Notes: generated by a model from the sequence alone, not told the origin. A stretch of 64,000 nucleotides of DNA from Candidatus Gastranaerophilales bacterium (GCA_944325865.1 CALVBS010000003.1:75223-139222), one strand, 5' to 3'. Positions 53,098 to 62,612 are shown, counted from the stretch's first letter. Translations and numbers: made by a program.

Positions 53098-53979
53098 ATG
53101 AGCAAAGATTTACCCGTCAATATGAAAAAAACTGAACCGGTTCCTAATGACAGTGTACTTGCCGGTTATTTAAGAGAGATATCAAATTATCCGTCTTTGA
53201 GTGCTGCAGAAGAACGTGAAATTGCAAAACTTGCAAAGAATGGAGATAAAGAAGCAAAGAAAAAGCTTATTCAGGCAAATTTAAAATTGGTTGTTGGTAT
53301 TGCCAAAAAGACAATTCATATGTCAGGTCTTCCTATGATTGATTTGATACAGGAAGGAAATCTGGGCTTAATGATAGCTGCTGAAAAATTTAATTATAAG
53401 CTTGGATATAAGTTTGCTACATATGCGGGCTGGTGGATAAAACAGTCAATGTTTAAGGCAATATCCGAACAGTCTCATTGTATGAAAATTCCTGTTTATA
53501 TTCAGGAAACTCTTTCAAAATTTTCGAAACTTAAATCCCAAATGGAAAAAGAATATAACTGTCAGGTAAAAACTCAGGATGTTGCAAAGAAAATGAATAT
53601 TGAACCTGATAAGATAGAAACTTTTTTGTCAGCATATTCCAAATCAATTTCAATAGAAAGCGGTTTGGAGAGAGAAAACGGTAAAGATATGAATATCGCA
53701 GATATTTTGGAAGATGAAAAAGCTTCCGTCACCAGGGATGTTGAATATAAAAATCTGCAAAACGATATTAATATTGTCGTATCAACATTAAAAGAGCGGG
53801 AGCAGGAGGTCGTAAGAATGCGTTACGGACTCGGGGATGCCGCAAGGATGACTTTAGAGGAAATAGGCAATCTTTACGGTGTAACAAAAGAATGCATAAG
53901 ACAGACTGAACTTCGTGCATTAAAGAAGATTAGAATGTCTGCATTAGGGCAGGAGCTTTTAATCAGTTATATGGAATAA
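53098..53979 (+). CDS. RpoD-family sigma factor without region 1.1
   Basis: The 293-aa protein holds sigma70 regions 1.2-4: LAGYLREISNYPSLSAAEEREIAKLAKNGD, NLKLVVGIAKKTIHMSGLPMIDLIQEGNLGLMIAAEKFNYKLGYKFATYAGWWIKQSM (2.1-2.4), a region 3, and ERxxEVVRMRYGLGDAARMTLEEIGNLYGVTKECIRQTELRALKKIR (4.1-4.2 HTH). Size and lack of 1.1 point to a group 2 (cyanobacterial-type SigB/C/D) factor. It is not the housekeeping factor by size, although this cannot be excluded. AAGGAG precedes ATG 53098. Confidence 0.9.
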   Translation: MSKDLPVNMKKTEPVPNDSVLAGYLREISNYPSLSAAEEREIAKLAKNGDKEAKKKLIQANLKLVVGIAKKTIHMSGLPMIDLIQEGNLGLMIAAEKFNYKLGYKFATYAGWWIKQSMFKAISEQSHCMKIPVYIQETLSKFSKLKSQMEKEYNCQVKTQDVAKKMNIEPDKIETFLSAYSKSISIESGLERENGKDMNIADILEDEKASVTRDVEYKNLQNDINIVVSTLKEREQEVVRMRYGLGDAARMTLEEIGNLYGVTKECIRQTELRALKKIRMSALGQELLISYME

Positions 53980-54027
53980 AGGTGTGTGTTTAATCCTCGT
54001 AAAGTGTATATTTTATTTCTTGTGAAG

Positions 54028-54051
54028 CAAAGCGGCAATGCCGCTTTTTTT
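54028..54051 (+). terminator. Terminator of the sigma-factor gene
   Basis: AAAGCGGCA pairs with TGCCGCTTT, then TTTTT. Confidence 0.85.
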
Positions 54052-54105
54052 ATGTTTACTTTATATGTACGTTTACAAAATTCTAAAAATCATTAAAATA
54101 GAATT

Positions 54106-54660
54106 ATGAAGAAGTTTTTTATTCTATTAAGTATAATAATATTTGCATCAGGGAGTGTTTTTGCTGATGATTTTGGCACGACGGGAGACTTGTGGGATAA
54201 TTACAACGATGATACTGCAACTCAGGCAGGACAGCAAAAACCGGTTACAGATGAGCAATTTAATTCAATTTTAGAAAAATTAAAGTCTAAAAGGCAGAAA
54301 AAGCCAAAGCAGATGAAAGGCGAAAGTATTCAGCAGAGTAACGAAACAAAACAAATTGTTGAAACGGCTGAAGAGCTTCCTATTATTTGTATATCAATTC
54401 CATTAAAGTTGAATGAGGATTCAGTTCTTCCTGTCGGTCATTATCAGGCAAAGGGTGAAATGGTTGATGGTCATCCAAGAATCAAATTGTATCAGTCTCA
54501 GTTTCTGATGGCTGATTTTCCGGCCATAGAAACTGCTGATGATTTTAATGAACCGGAATTGAATTTTATCAAAATGAAAGATTATAATGAAAATCAGGTA
54601 AAAATAATTTTCGGTTCAATGGATTTTAATGCTTATGCTCTCGTTGATATTGCACAATAA
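54106..54660 (+). CDS. Secreted protein of unknown function, 184 aa
   Basis: The protein has a clear Sec signal peptide (KKFFILLSIIIFASGSVFA|DD, cleavage near residue 21), an acidic Gln-rich first part, a basic KRQKKPKQMKG patch and a beta-rich C-terminal half (ELPIICISIPLKLNEDSVLPVGHYQAKGEMVDGHPRIKLYQSQFLMADFPAIE). It is not recognised; the beta-rich half could be a periplasmic domain. It is not linked to a transporter. The 54661-54727 gap is short. Confidence 0.6.
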   Translation: MKKFFILLSIIIFASGSVFADDFGTTGDLWDNYNDDTATQAGQQKPVTDEQFNSILEKLKSKRQKKPKQMKGESIQQSNETKQIVETAEELPIICISIPLKLNEDSVLPVGHYQAKGEMVDGHPRIKLYQSQFLMADFPAIETADDFNEPELNFIKMKDYNENQVKIIFGSMDFNAYALVDIAQ

Positions 54661-54727
54661 ATCATAGATGTATATTTTAAATTTGGTTTTCGGGGGTGAA
54701 TATTAATATCCTGCTGTCGTTTTCAGA

Positions 54728-54862
54728 TTAAATAATAAAAAACATAAATGCGAACATAACACAGAATGAAACTGCACTTATCAAAAACCAGCTGTGCATA
54801 ACCGGATGCTGATAATCCCAAACTTCTTTTATTGTAGCTGCTGCTGTTTCAATTACTTGCAT
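54728..54862 (-). CDS. 44-aa membrane protein
   Basis: A small minus-strand gene too short for standard finders. It reads MQVIETAAATIKEVWDYQHP, then a membrane span VMHSWFLISAVSFCVMFAFMFFII up to the stop. GGAGA lies 5 bases before the ATG. It has a single transmembrane helix at the C-terminal end. Function unknown. Confidence 0.6.
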   Translation of the reverse strand: MQVIETAAATIKEVWDYQHPVMHSWFLISAVSFCVMFAFMFFII

Positions 54863-54969
54863 ATCTGTTCTCCAAAAACATATCTGACATTATCTATTGT
54901 CTTTATTTATGAGAAATTAACATCACCCAATCAGTTGATTATTTATAATCTTTCGGGTATTATACGGTT

Positions 54970-56211
54970 ATGCATGATATTGAACTTTTGATGCCGGCAG
55001 GCAATTTGGAAAAACTTGAATATGCCGTACGATATGGTGCAAATGCAGTTTACCTCGGTGTCGTTGATTTTAGTCTGCGGGCTATGCGTAAGGGTGAATT
55101 GATTACTCTTGAAAATCTTAAAGAGGCGGTAAATCTGGCACATTCCCTCGGGGCAAAGGCATATCTCACTTTAAATATATTCGCATTTAATGAGGATATC
55201 AAGCAGCTGGAAGGGTGTATTGATGTATTTAAAGATGCAAATCCTGATGCTGTTATATTGAGTGATTTCGGTGTATTTAATCTCGTACGAAAATATATGC
55301 CTGATACTCCGGTTCATATCAGTACGCAAACTAATACTTTAAATTACGAAAGTGTAAAGTTCTGGAGAGATTTAGGTGCAACAAGAGTTATTCTGGCAAG
55401 AGAACTCGCAATCAAAGATATTGCAAAAATCAGAGAAAATGTTCCGGATATAGAATTGGAATGTTTTGTCCATGGTTCCCAATGTGTTTCTTTTTCCGGA
55501 AGATGTCTTTTAAGTGATTATTTTACTGACGGAGAACGAAAAGCTAATCACGGAAACTGCTCACAGCCTTGCCGGTGGAGTTATAAACTTGTTGAAGAAA
55601 CCCGTCCGGGGCAGTATTATGAAATTCATCAGGATGGAAGGGGGTCGCATATTTTAAGCCCGAAAGATTTGTGTCTTGTTGAATATTTACCTCAGCTTAT
55701 TGAAGCAGGTGTTGATTCTTTGAAAGTTGAAGGCCGAACAAAAAGCCTTTATTATGTTTCTGCTGTTGCTAAGACTTATCGTCAGGCGATAGATGAGTGT
55801 CTGAAAAATCCTAATCCTGATTTGCATAAATATTTTATAGAACTTAAAAAGGTCGGTAACAGAGGCTATACAACAGGATTTGCTCTCGGTAATAATAATG
55901 GTGACAGTTACAGTTACGATATTTCGAAAGGACTTGCCGGTGCTGACTTTTTATGTGAATTTAAAGGTATTGAAAAAGACGGTTTTTACCTTGTAAAAGT
56001 TAAAAATAAAATACTCTCCGGTGATGAAGTGGAAATTATTACACCTGATGAACAATTTATTACAAGAGTATGCGGTTTTATGAAGGAAGACGGTGAATCT
56101 GCAGAACTCGGAAATACAAATGATGATATTTTCATTAAGTTTGAGCACGCTCCGAAAGATTATAACTATGCAATAGCACGAACCGTGGGAGTTAAAGAGT
56201 ATGTTTCTTAA
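54970..56211 (+). CDS. Peptidase U32-family protein (TrhP/YegQ-like)
   Basis: The 413-aa protein fits the U32 family: LMPAGNLEKLEYAVRYGANAVYLG, HISTQTNTLNYESVKFWRDLGATRVILARELAI, ELECFVHGSQCVSFSGRCLLSDYFTDGERKANHGNCSQPCRWSYKL and a C-terminal beta domain. Cys in GRC, NC, and PCR are the Fe-S-type ligands. TrhP-like members take part in tRNA 5-hydroxyuridine formation with prephenate; collagenase activity is historical. It overlaps YqeG by 11 bases. Confidence 0.9.
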   Translation: MHDIELLMPAGNLEKLEYAVRYGANAVYLGVVDFSLRAMRKGELITLENLKEAVNLAHSLGAKAYLTLNIFAFNEDIKQLEGCIDVFKDANPDAVILSDFGVFNLVRKYMPDTPVHISTQTNTLNYESVKFWRDLGATRVILARELAIKDIAKIRENVPDIELECFVHGSQCVSFSGRCLLSDYFTDGERKANHGNCSQPCRWSYKLVEETRPGQYYEIHQDGRGSHILSPKDLCLVEYLPQLIEAGVDSLKVEGRTKSLYYVSAVAKTYRQAIDECLKNPNPDLHKYFIELKKVGNRGYTTGFALGNNNGDSYSYDISKGLAGADFLCEFKGIEKDGFYLVKVKNKILSGDEVEIITPDEQFITRVCGFMKEDGESAELGNTNDDIFIKFEHAPKDYNYAIARTVGVKEYVS

Positions 56212-56680
56212 ACCGGATTATAACTTGAAAAATATTTACGAAATTAATTTGGAAGAGTTGAAGCAACGCGGTATCAAGAATATTCTTTTTGATTTGGACA
56301 GTACAATAATGCAGTCAAAAACAGCAAGTTATACGGAAAAGACTCTTGAATGGCTAAAAAAAGTAAGAAAAGACTTTTTTATAGCTGTATTGTCTAATAA
56401 TCATAATGAAGAATACATAGCAAAAGTTAAACCTATCACTGATTTCCCGATGGTATTTTGTGCGGCAAAACCGGATACAAAAGCTGCAGAAAACTTTCTT
56501 AAAGATAATAATTTAAAAGTATCGGAAACAGCAATAGTGGGTGATAGGCCTCTTTCCGACATATGGTGCGGAAAACGGCTAGGTTGTATGACCATTCTTG
56601 TGGATTCCATTTCTGCTGATGTGGAAAAACCCATAGTAAGGTTTGCAAGAAAGTTGGAGAGGCTTACAATTCGAAAATAG
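56201..56680 (+). CDS. YqeG-family HAD-IIIA phosphatase
   Basis: The 159-aa protein has KNILFDLDSTIMQSK (DxD variant, DLDST), VLSNNH (motif II), and AKPDTKAAENFLK with AIVGDRPLSDIWCGKRLG (motif III/IV). YqeG is a HAD phosphatase of unresolved substrate, possibly phosphatidylglycerol phosphate related. It overlaps the U32 gene and is followed 10 bases later by a short gene. Confidence 0.92.
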   Translation: MFLKPDYNLKNIYEINLEELKQRGIKNILFDLDSTIMQSKTASYTEKTLEWLKKVRKDFFIAVLSNNHNEEYIAKVKPITDFPMVFCAAKPDTKAAENFLKDNNLKVSETAIVGDRPLSDIWCGKRLGCMTILVDSISADVEKPIVRFARKLERLTIRK

Positions 56681-56690
56681 GAGATAAGAT

Positions 56691-57134
56691 ATGGTTGAGG
56701 TTGAAATTATAGGCGGGGCGGCTTTCCCTAAAAACAGTTTGACAAAAGCTTATGCTAATCCGGAAGCAAATAAATATACTGTTGAGTTTAAAGACGGCAC
56801 AGTGTTGGTATTTCCTGAACAACCTTATGAGCGGGAAGCTGAAGCAAAAGTGACATTGGAAGGAAGAATTGACTTTTACGGATTTGCTGATGCCGAAATT
56901 ATTGATACTCCAAAGAACGATGTTTACAGACTTCTAGGTTGCTCTAATGTTCTTGTAAAAGCTGATGATGCAATAGACAGTGACTGGATTCAGGTTACTG
57001 ACAGACGTCTTTCCACAGGAGAAATTCAAAAAAGTCATAATAATCGCATCTGTCTTAACAAAAATGATATTTATATTGGACCTAATGCTGAAAATATTGA
57101 GGTTGAATTAAAAGATACCGATATAAATGTTTGA
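56691..57134 (+). CDS. Hypothetical protein, 147 aa
   Basis: It begins MVEVEIIGGAAFPKNS and has a mostly beta-rich, acidic sequence (EFKDGTVLVFPEQPYEREAEAKV..., RICLNKNDIYIGPNAENIEVELKD). GGAG precedes the ATG 56691. It lies 10 bases after yqeG-like, so it is co-transcribed with it. No family is recognised; no signal peptide or membrane span is seen. Confidence 0.5.
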   Translation: MVEVEIIGGAAFPKNSLTKAYANPEANKYTVEFKDGTVLVFPEQPYEREAEAKVTLEGRIDFYGFADAEIIDTPKNDVYRLLGCSNVLVKADDAIDSDWIQVTDRRLSTGEIQKSHNNRICLNKNDIYIGPNAENIEVELKDTDINV

Positions 57135-57237
57135 TTTATTAAAATTTGTAAAATTTTTAGTAAATTATATCAATATTTTATATGTTTATACATTAAATAT
57201 GTATAAGTTTATAAAATTTGAAAGGTAGTTAAAATTT

Positions 57238-58212
57238 ATGTGTGCAGTAATTTCAACAAATGATGGAAAACAGTATCAAACCCCTGGTTTTTGGCCTCAA
57301 ACAGGTGCTGTAATTGTTGGAGGTATGGCCGGTAATGCAGTAAATGGTATTTCTCACAGTGTAAGTTCCCATTTAATGAACAGTATGAAAGAATTGAATA
57401 AGGGTATAGATACAGTTGAATTAAGAAAAGCTGTGGATAATGCTCTTGAATCTTCAGGAATGAAAGCCAAAGGCGTTGAACTTATTGATGTTACTGCTTC
57501 CGGTAAGAAACCTAAATTTGATTTTTCTTTTAAATTCCCTATGGGTGGAGTAAAAGATGCTGTAGAAGATACTGCAGAGCATACTATTCAAAAAGTGACT
57601 CCTAATTTTAAACTAAAAAAGGCGTTACTTACAGAAATGCCTGCCAAACTGCGTAAAACCCCGATTGGCAAATCCTATATTTCTATGCTAGAAGATATGT
57701 TGACAAATGGTAATAATGCATGTTATCTGCCTAAAGCTAATAAAGTAGTTGTAAACCTTGAAAAATTAGGAACCTCAGCTTTTCATGAAATTGGTCATTC
57801 AATGAATAGAAATGCAAGTAAATTCTGGAAAGTTATGCAGAAAGTAAGAACACCTTCAATGCTGCTTGCAGGTACAGTTCCTATAATTGGTTTGTTCAAG
57901 CGTAAAAAGGTAGAGGGTGAAGAGCCTAAAAATGTTGTTGACAAAGCTACAACATTTATAAAAAATCATTGCGGCGTCTTAACAACTGCAGCATTTGTAC
58001 CGGTTGTGGCAGAAGAATTGAAAGCTTCACAACGCGGCAATAAACTTGCAAAACAACTTTTATCTCCTGAAAATTATAAAAAAGTTGTTAAATCGAATAG
58101 GTTAGGGGCTGCTTCTTATATATTAACAGCTTTGGTTGCCGGTGTTGGTGCGTTTGTTGCTTCTCACGTAAGGGATTTGTGTTCAAAACCTAAAGAAATT
58201 AAACAGGCTTAA
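57238..58212 (+). CDS. Membrane protein with HEIGH zinc-protease motif
   Basis: The 324-aa protein has an HEXXH site (HEIGH, residues about 183-187) in the context LGTSAFHEIGHSMNRN, followed by 2-3 membrane spans (SMLLAGTVPIIGLF, CGVLTTAAFVPVVAEEL, SYILTALVAGVGAFVASHV). The first 170 residues are soluble and Gly-rich at the start. This recalls small M48- or M50-type membrane proteases, but the third ligand is not clear. Unlike its neighbours it lacks the SFxG leader. AAAGGT precedes ATG 57238. Confidence 0.6.
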   Translation: MCAVISTNDGKQYQTPGFWPQTGAVIVGGMAGNAVNGISHSVSSHLMNSMKELNKGIDTVELRKAVDNALESSGMKAKGVELIDVTASGKKPKFDFSFKFPMGGVKDAVEDTAEHTIQKVTPNFKLKKALLTEMPAKLRKTPIGKSYISMLEDMLTNGNNACYLPKANKVVVNLEKLGTSAFHEIGHSMNRNASKFWKVMQKVRTPSMLLAGTVPIIGLFKRKKVEGEEPKNVVDKATTFIKNHCGVLTTAAFVPVVAEELKASQRGNKLAKQLLSPENYKKVVKSNRLGAASYILTALVAGVGAFVASHVRDLCSKPKEIKQA

Positions 58213-58230
58213 TATAAATATAAATACATA

Positions 58231-58259
58231 AAATTCCCGATATACAGTCGGGAATTTTT
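58231..58259 (+). terminator. Terminator of the HEIGH gene
   Basis: AAATTCCCGA pairs with TCGGGAATTT, then TTTT. Confidence 0.85.
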
Positions 58260-58290
58260 GTATCCATATTTTTGGGGCAAGAATATGGGG

Positions 58291-58334
58291 AAACCAGTAC
58301 AAAGTAAAAAAAAGACTGGGCTCAGAGGGGCTCG
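58291..58334 (+). repeat. Displaced copy of the tRNA-Lys 3' end and flank
   Basis: About 44 bases here match 58446-58488 with a few differences: AAACCAGTACAAA, an A-run, then CTGGGCTCAGAGGGGCTCG, which is the T-arm and acceptor 3' half of tRNA-Lys (58471-58488 in the intact gene). The two copies lie about 155 bases apart. The interval holds a GC-rich palindromic piece (58330-58380) and a 25-base hairpin (around 58400-58425). Confidence 0.7.
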
Positions 58335-58470
58335 CCTGAATCGTAGGCGAGGAACACGAGCCTAACGAGTCAGGATACCCTGCGGGTAGAACCAAATCAT
58401 ATTTTTTGAACCAAAAAATATGAGTGAGAGCCAATAACCATAGTAAAACCAGTACAAAATAAAAAAAAAC

Positions 58471-58543
<73 letters not shown>

Positions 58544-58674
58544 AAAGATAAACGCTATAAGCATCTATGCAAAATGATTTTAGCAAAGTCAAGACCTGTT
58601 GTCAATTATAAAATACAAATAATAAATTTTAATAATATTATTTCCGTTTTTTGTTTATATGATACAATAAAATT

Positions 58675-59952
58675 ATGAACCAAACTATATCATATTGTCA
58701 GCATGGTTTAAAAGGAGAAATAACAATACCTGCAGACAAGTCTATATCCCACAGAGCCGTCATGTTCGCCTCATTAATTAAAGGAAAAACTTTAATAAAG
58801 GGTTTCTCAAAGGCTCAAGACCCGTTATCAACAGTTAATGTATGCAAAACTCTTGGTGTAGAAATTGAAAGTATTAATGAAAGTGATATCGTTGTAACTT
58901 CTTCCGGAATCTTAAAAAAGCATTCTCAATATTTGAATTGCGGAAATTCCGGAACTACAATGCGTCTTATGAGCGGGATTGTTTCTTCAAGAAATATTAA
59001 TTGTACGCTAATTGGAGATGAGAGTCTTTCAAAAAGACCAATGAGAAGAATTATTGAACCTCTTACAAAGATGGGTGCTGTAATATATACGATAGATAAT
59101 TGTTCTCCTTTGTATATTTGCGGACGGAATCTTCATAGTATCAATTATCATTCCCAGCTTGCTTCTGCACAGGTAAAATCCTGTGTTCTTTTAGCTGGTT
59201 TGAATGCAGAAGGCAGGACAACTTTTACAGAGCCTTCTCTTTCCAGAAATCATACTGAGCTTTTAATGTCTTATTTAAATGCGGATATAAAAGTTGACGG
59301 ATTGTCGGTTTCTGTTAAGCGTTCTCAAATGGAGCCAAAAACTATAGAGATTCCCGGAGATATGTCCTCTGCCGCATTTTTTATTGCTGCAGCTTTGATA
59401 GTGCCGCATTCTGATATTATATTGAAGAATGTAGGACTTAATCCAACCAGAACCGGATTACTTGAGGTTGTCTCTAAAATGGGCGGTAATGTTGAAATTC
59501 TGGATAAGCGTATTGTTTGTGGCGAAACTGTAGGCGATTTAAGGGTTAAATATTCCGAACTAAAGGGAACTGTTATTGATGGTGATTTAATCCCAAAACT
59601 GATTGACGAAATTCCAATTATTGCAGTTATGGCTACGCAAGCTGAAGGCACAACAATCGTAAGAAATGCACAGGATTTGAGATATAAAGAATCTGATAGA
59701 ATTTCTGCGGTGGCAGGTATTTTAAAAAAGCTTGGTGCGGATATAACGGAAACATCTGATGGCTTTATTATTAACGGCAAATGTAATTTGAGCGGTGGTG
59801 TTGATGTTGATTCGCTCTGGGATCACAGACTTGCCATGAGTGCTTATATTGCCGGATTTCTTTGCAAAAATGAGATTTTGGTCAGAAATTTTGATTGTGT
59901 TGATATATCTTTTCCGGAATTTGAGCAATACATAAATTATTTGCATATGTAA
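58675..59952 (+). CDS. aroA: 5-enolpyruvylshikimate-3-phosphate synthase
   Basis: AroA transfers enolpyruvyl from PEP to shikimate 3-phosphate in aromatic amino acid synthesis. Hallmarks: PADKSISHRAVMFASL, LNCGNSGTTMRLMSG, GDESLSKRPMRRI, SAQVKSCVLLAGL, DMSSAAFFIAAALI, DEIPIIAVMATQAEGTT and RYKESDRISA. Length (425 aa) is standard. Class II-type sequence details were not assessed for glyphosate sensitivity. A TATGATACAATAA -10-like string lies before ATG 58675. Confidence 0.97.
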   Translation: MNQTISYCQHGLKGEITIPADKSISHRAVMFASLIKGKTLIKGFSKAQDPLSTVNVCKTLGVEIESINESDIVVTSSGILKKHSQYLNCGNSGTTMRLMSGIVSSRNINCTLIGDESLSKRPMRRIIEPLTKMGAVIYTIDNCSPLYICGRNLHSINYHSQLASAQVKSCVLLAGLNAEGRTTFTEPSLSRNHTELLMSYLNADIKVDGLSVSVKRSQMEPKTIEIPGDMSSAAFFIAAALIVPHSDIILKNVGLNPTRTGLLEVVSKMGGNVEILDKRIVCGETVGDLRVKYSELKGTVIDGDLIPKLIDEIPIIAVMATQAEGTTIVRNAQDLRYKESDRISAVAGILKKLGADITETSDGFIINGKCNLSGGVDVDSLWDHRLAMSAYIAGFLCKNEILVRNFDCVDISFPEFEQYINYLHM

Positions 59953-60048
59953 ACTTTTATTAATAAAAATTTAAATCCTGTCAATTTTGTTCTGAAAATT
60001 TTCTTTATAGAAGTATAGGTAGCAAAATTGTGGAAAGGTAGTATTGTT

Positions 60049-60981
60049 ATGAGTGGTAATGGTATTTCTGCATACAATTATAATTATATGTATCCGAATT
60101 ATTCTGCATATAATGATGATTTTATGGCACAACAGGTATTAGGTAATAATAACCAAAATACTTCAATTTATTCATCTCAGGGAAATCCTCAGGTTGATAC
60201 CGTATCATTTTCCGGAAAAGAGCAGAAAGAAGATGAAGGCAGCGGGTTAGGTACTGCCGTTGTTGCAGGTGGTCTTGCAATCGGAGCCTTTTTACTGGGT
60301 AAAAACTGGAAAGCTGTTAAAGGTTATATTAATAAATTTTTAAACGGTAAGACTGCAAAAACTGCTAAAACAGCTTTACAAAAAGCTAAAAATAGAGTTA
60401 CCGGAATGGTTACCAAGAGCAAAAAGCAAAGTATCAAAGGTACATCCGTTACAGGAGCAGCCTCACCGATTACAAATGCTCAGGAAGCTAAAGTTATACA
60501 AAATATAGATACCAAACATGCAAATTCAGCCTCAAGAAAACTTGTTGAACAGCATATGGATGATGTCGTGACGCCAAAGATGCAGGCAAAATATGATGCG
60601 GATATCGCTTATCAGCCTTTAACCCCTAAACAGAAAGCGGTAAAAGCACAGCTAGATGCTAAAAATGCTGCTCAAAGGGCAGAATTAAATTCAATAAAAA
60701 ATAACAGCCGCGGAGCAGAAAAATTGGAAAGTGTTGCACAGGCTGCTGCTAAATCGGAAGCTGCCGCAAAAGCTATTAAAGACGGTGCACATCTTAATCC
60801 GGCCAATAAAAATATTTACTTTACTAAAAACGGGCAGGTTACTCAGATACGAACGGCAGTTCCGAACAGTAACGGTGAATATGTAATTACTGACCCGAAA
60901 AAAATTGCTAAACATCTTTCAAAACATAATATTAAACTGGAAGAATTTGCACTCGGAAATACCGCAACACGTGCAGCATAA
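60049..60981 (+). CDS. Lineage-specific Ala/Lys-rich protein with SFSG leader
   Basis: The 310-aa protein begins with an Asn/Tyr-rich leader ending VDTVSFSGK (51-57), then one membrane span (SGLGTAVVAGGLAIGAFLLG, about 70-90), then a Lys/Ala/Gln-rich, low-complexity helical body. Not recognised. The ATG at 60049 has AAAGGT 12 bases upstream; the TTG at 60028 is less likely. Confidence 0.6.
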   Translation: MSGNGISAYNYNYMYPNYSAYNDDFMAQQVLGNNNQNTSIYSSQGNPQVDTVSFSGKEQKEDEGSGLGTAVVAGGLAIGAFLLGKNWKAVKGYINKFLNGKTAKTAKTALQKAKNRVTGMVTKSKKQSIKGTSVTGAASPITNAQEAKVIQNIDTKHANSASRKLVEQHMDDVVTPKMQAKYDADIAYQPLTPKQKAVKAQLDAKNAAQRAELNSIKNNSRGAEKLESVAQAAAKSEAAAKAIKDGAHLNPANKNIYFTKNGQVTQIRTAVPNSNGEYVITDPKKIAKHLSKHNIKLEEFALGNTATRAA

Positions 60982-61013
60982 ATACCAATAAACCCTTGAA
61001 TATACATTTACCG

Positions 61014-61048
61014 GAATACCTCCGATTTCATATCGGAGGTATTAATTT
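61014..61048 (+). terminator. Terminator of the 60049 gene
   Basis: AATACCTCCGAT pairs with ATCGGAGGTATT around TTCAT, followed by AATTT. Confidence 0.75.
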
Positions 61049-61076
61049 GTATAAGAGTTGAAGGCAGATTTAAATT

Positions 61077-61382
61077 TTATATCTTTATGAGGAAAAATTT
61101 ACTGTCTTTTAATGCGACAACTTTGTGCTGTTCATCTTTTTTAAACATAAGTATTTCACCTTTATCAACAGTAAATTTCTGTGCATCAAAATGGAGTTCA
61201 ATTTCTCCGTCAATTACATAAACTGCCGCATCGCAGACTGAAGTGTGGGTATCTATTATTTCATTTTTCTTAATTGCAATTATACTAAGACAACTATTGT
61301 CCTTTTCCATTAATGTTTCTTTTTGAAATTTTCCATCATCAAGATTTACAATATCTTTTGCTTTCAAAACGTTATAGAACAT
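61077..61382 (-). CDS. Cupin-domain protein, 101 aa
   Basis: The protein is a single cupin: IDTHTSVCDAAVYVIDGEIELHFDAQKFTVDKGEILMFKKDEQHKVVAL (residues about 45-93), with one His, Glu and later His that may bind metal. ATG 61382 has AAAGGAG 4-6 bases upstream; the longer frame to 61445 is not needed. It is on the minus strand downstream of the 61470 gene. Such proteins are often sugar-binding or stress regulators. Confidence 0.8.
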   Translation of the reverse strand: MFYNVLKAKDIVNLDDGKFQKETLMEKDNSCLSIIAIKKNEIIDTHTSVCDAAVYVIDGEIELHFDAQKFTVDKGEILMFKKDEQHKVVALKDSKFFLIKI

Positions 61383-61469
61383 AAATACTCCTTTCTGTTT
61401 AAAAGTTCCGGTATTAAATTTAAAAAGAAAGGAACAAAAAAGCATTACCTGTGTTTATATAAACCGGTA

Positions 61470-62612
61470 TTATTCTAAATGTTTTGACATATACTGATAA
61501 TGTTTTTCTGCCATTTCTGTGTGGAGTTTGTCCATAAGCGAATGTGACGGTACTGACATTACCTTTTTGTAAAATGCTATAAATTCTTCTTTAGTTGTAA
61601 TGTTTTTGAGTTCATTAAGCAATATCTTTTCCCTATTTAATCTAAATACATCCCAGAAAGTATTCAGATTATGTAATTCAAATTCCTGTTCAAGTTTATA
61701 TGAAGTATCAAGCGAATTACAGGCTTTAATTTCTTTAATTTTTTCGGCTCTTTGGTTTAGAATTCTGTTTAAAACTGATAGCATTTCGTTATTATAACCT
61801 TGTTTTCTGAAAAAATATTTTAATTTACTGACCTCTTTTAGGGTTCTGCAGTGATATTCTATTCGGTCAAAAGTATTATAGCCCTGTATATCCATAATTT
61901 TAAAACTTGCCTGACCTTCATCTGAGATATAATCTCCGCAGTTCTCCTGTCTTTGTACTGTGAGGTTGGGAATTTCATATGTTTTACCTTTATAGCCTAC
62001 AATTTCAGGATATTTTGTTGACTCACAGTAAACATTAATTATTGAATTTTTATTATATCTTTTCATTGCTGCAAACATATTTTTTAAGTTATCAGCATGT
62101 CTGTCATACCAGTAAGAATCTCCTGGTGTTATAGAACCATGGGTTATCCCCTCGGGCATAAGTGTTTCAATCATAAAATCAAGTTTTTCCGGTAAACAGT
62201 CATATGCGGCATGATATAGACTGTGGGTTCCTGTTTTTTGATTATAAAGATACATAACAGAGCAGTCGTGTACAAAAGAGGTAGATATCGGAACATCAGA
62301 TTTTGCTTTTAAAAAACAATGTGGAAATCCGTCTTTATTGGTAGAAATACCTTTTGCTCTGATTTCATTAAATGAATCCGGATCAAACATAGACCAGAAA
62401 TTTTTCATTGTAATTGCTCCGTTACAGGTGGTTCCCGGACCATTTTTACCGCTGATACCGCTTATATGAGTCAATCCATATTCTTTTGGAAGTGTGGATA
62501 TTTTACTTTTTATAAAAATATCTTTAAAAAGTTTTGTCTTATGACCGCAGAAACTCGGTTCGGTTGTAATTGGTTTATTATATGTAATTGCCGGATTAAA
62601 TGTTACTATCAT
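61470..62612 (-). CDS. Lineage-specific protein with PSFCGH leader, 380 aa
   Basis: The protein is not recognised. It has the shared leader (TEPSFCGH, 17-24), then a soluble alpha/beta domain with YHAAYDCLPEKLDFMIETLMPEGITHGSITPGDSYWYDRHADNLKNMFAAMKRY and a helical C-terminal part. It could be an enzyme on a small substrate. No signal peptide or membrane span is seen. Confidence 0.5.
   Translation of the reverse strand: MIVTFNPAITYNKPITTEPSFCGHKTKLFKDIFIKSKISTLPKEYGLTHISGISGKNGPGTTCNGAITMKNFWSMFDPDSFNEIRAKGISTNKDGFPHCFLKAKSDVPISTSFVHDCSVMYLYNQKTGTHSLYHAAYDCLPEKLDFMIETLMPEGITHGSITPGDSYWYDRHADNLKNMFAAMKRYNKNSIINVYCESTKYPEIVGYKGKTYEIPNLTVQRQENCGDYISDEGQASFKIMDIQGYNTFDRIEYHCRTLKEVSKLKYFFRKQGYNNEMLSVLNRILNQRAEKIKEIKACNSLDTSYKLEQEFELHNLNTFWDVFRLNREKILLNELKNITTKEEFIAFYKKVMSVPSHSLMDKLHTEMAEKHYQYMSKHLE

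Noticed and set aside
59325-59780. 151-aa frame on the strand opposite aroA
   Set aside because: It lies inside a clear aroA and follows from its codon use; no ribosome site or family signature.
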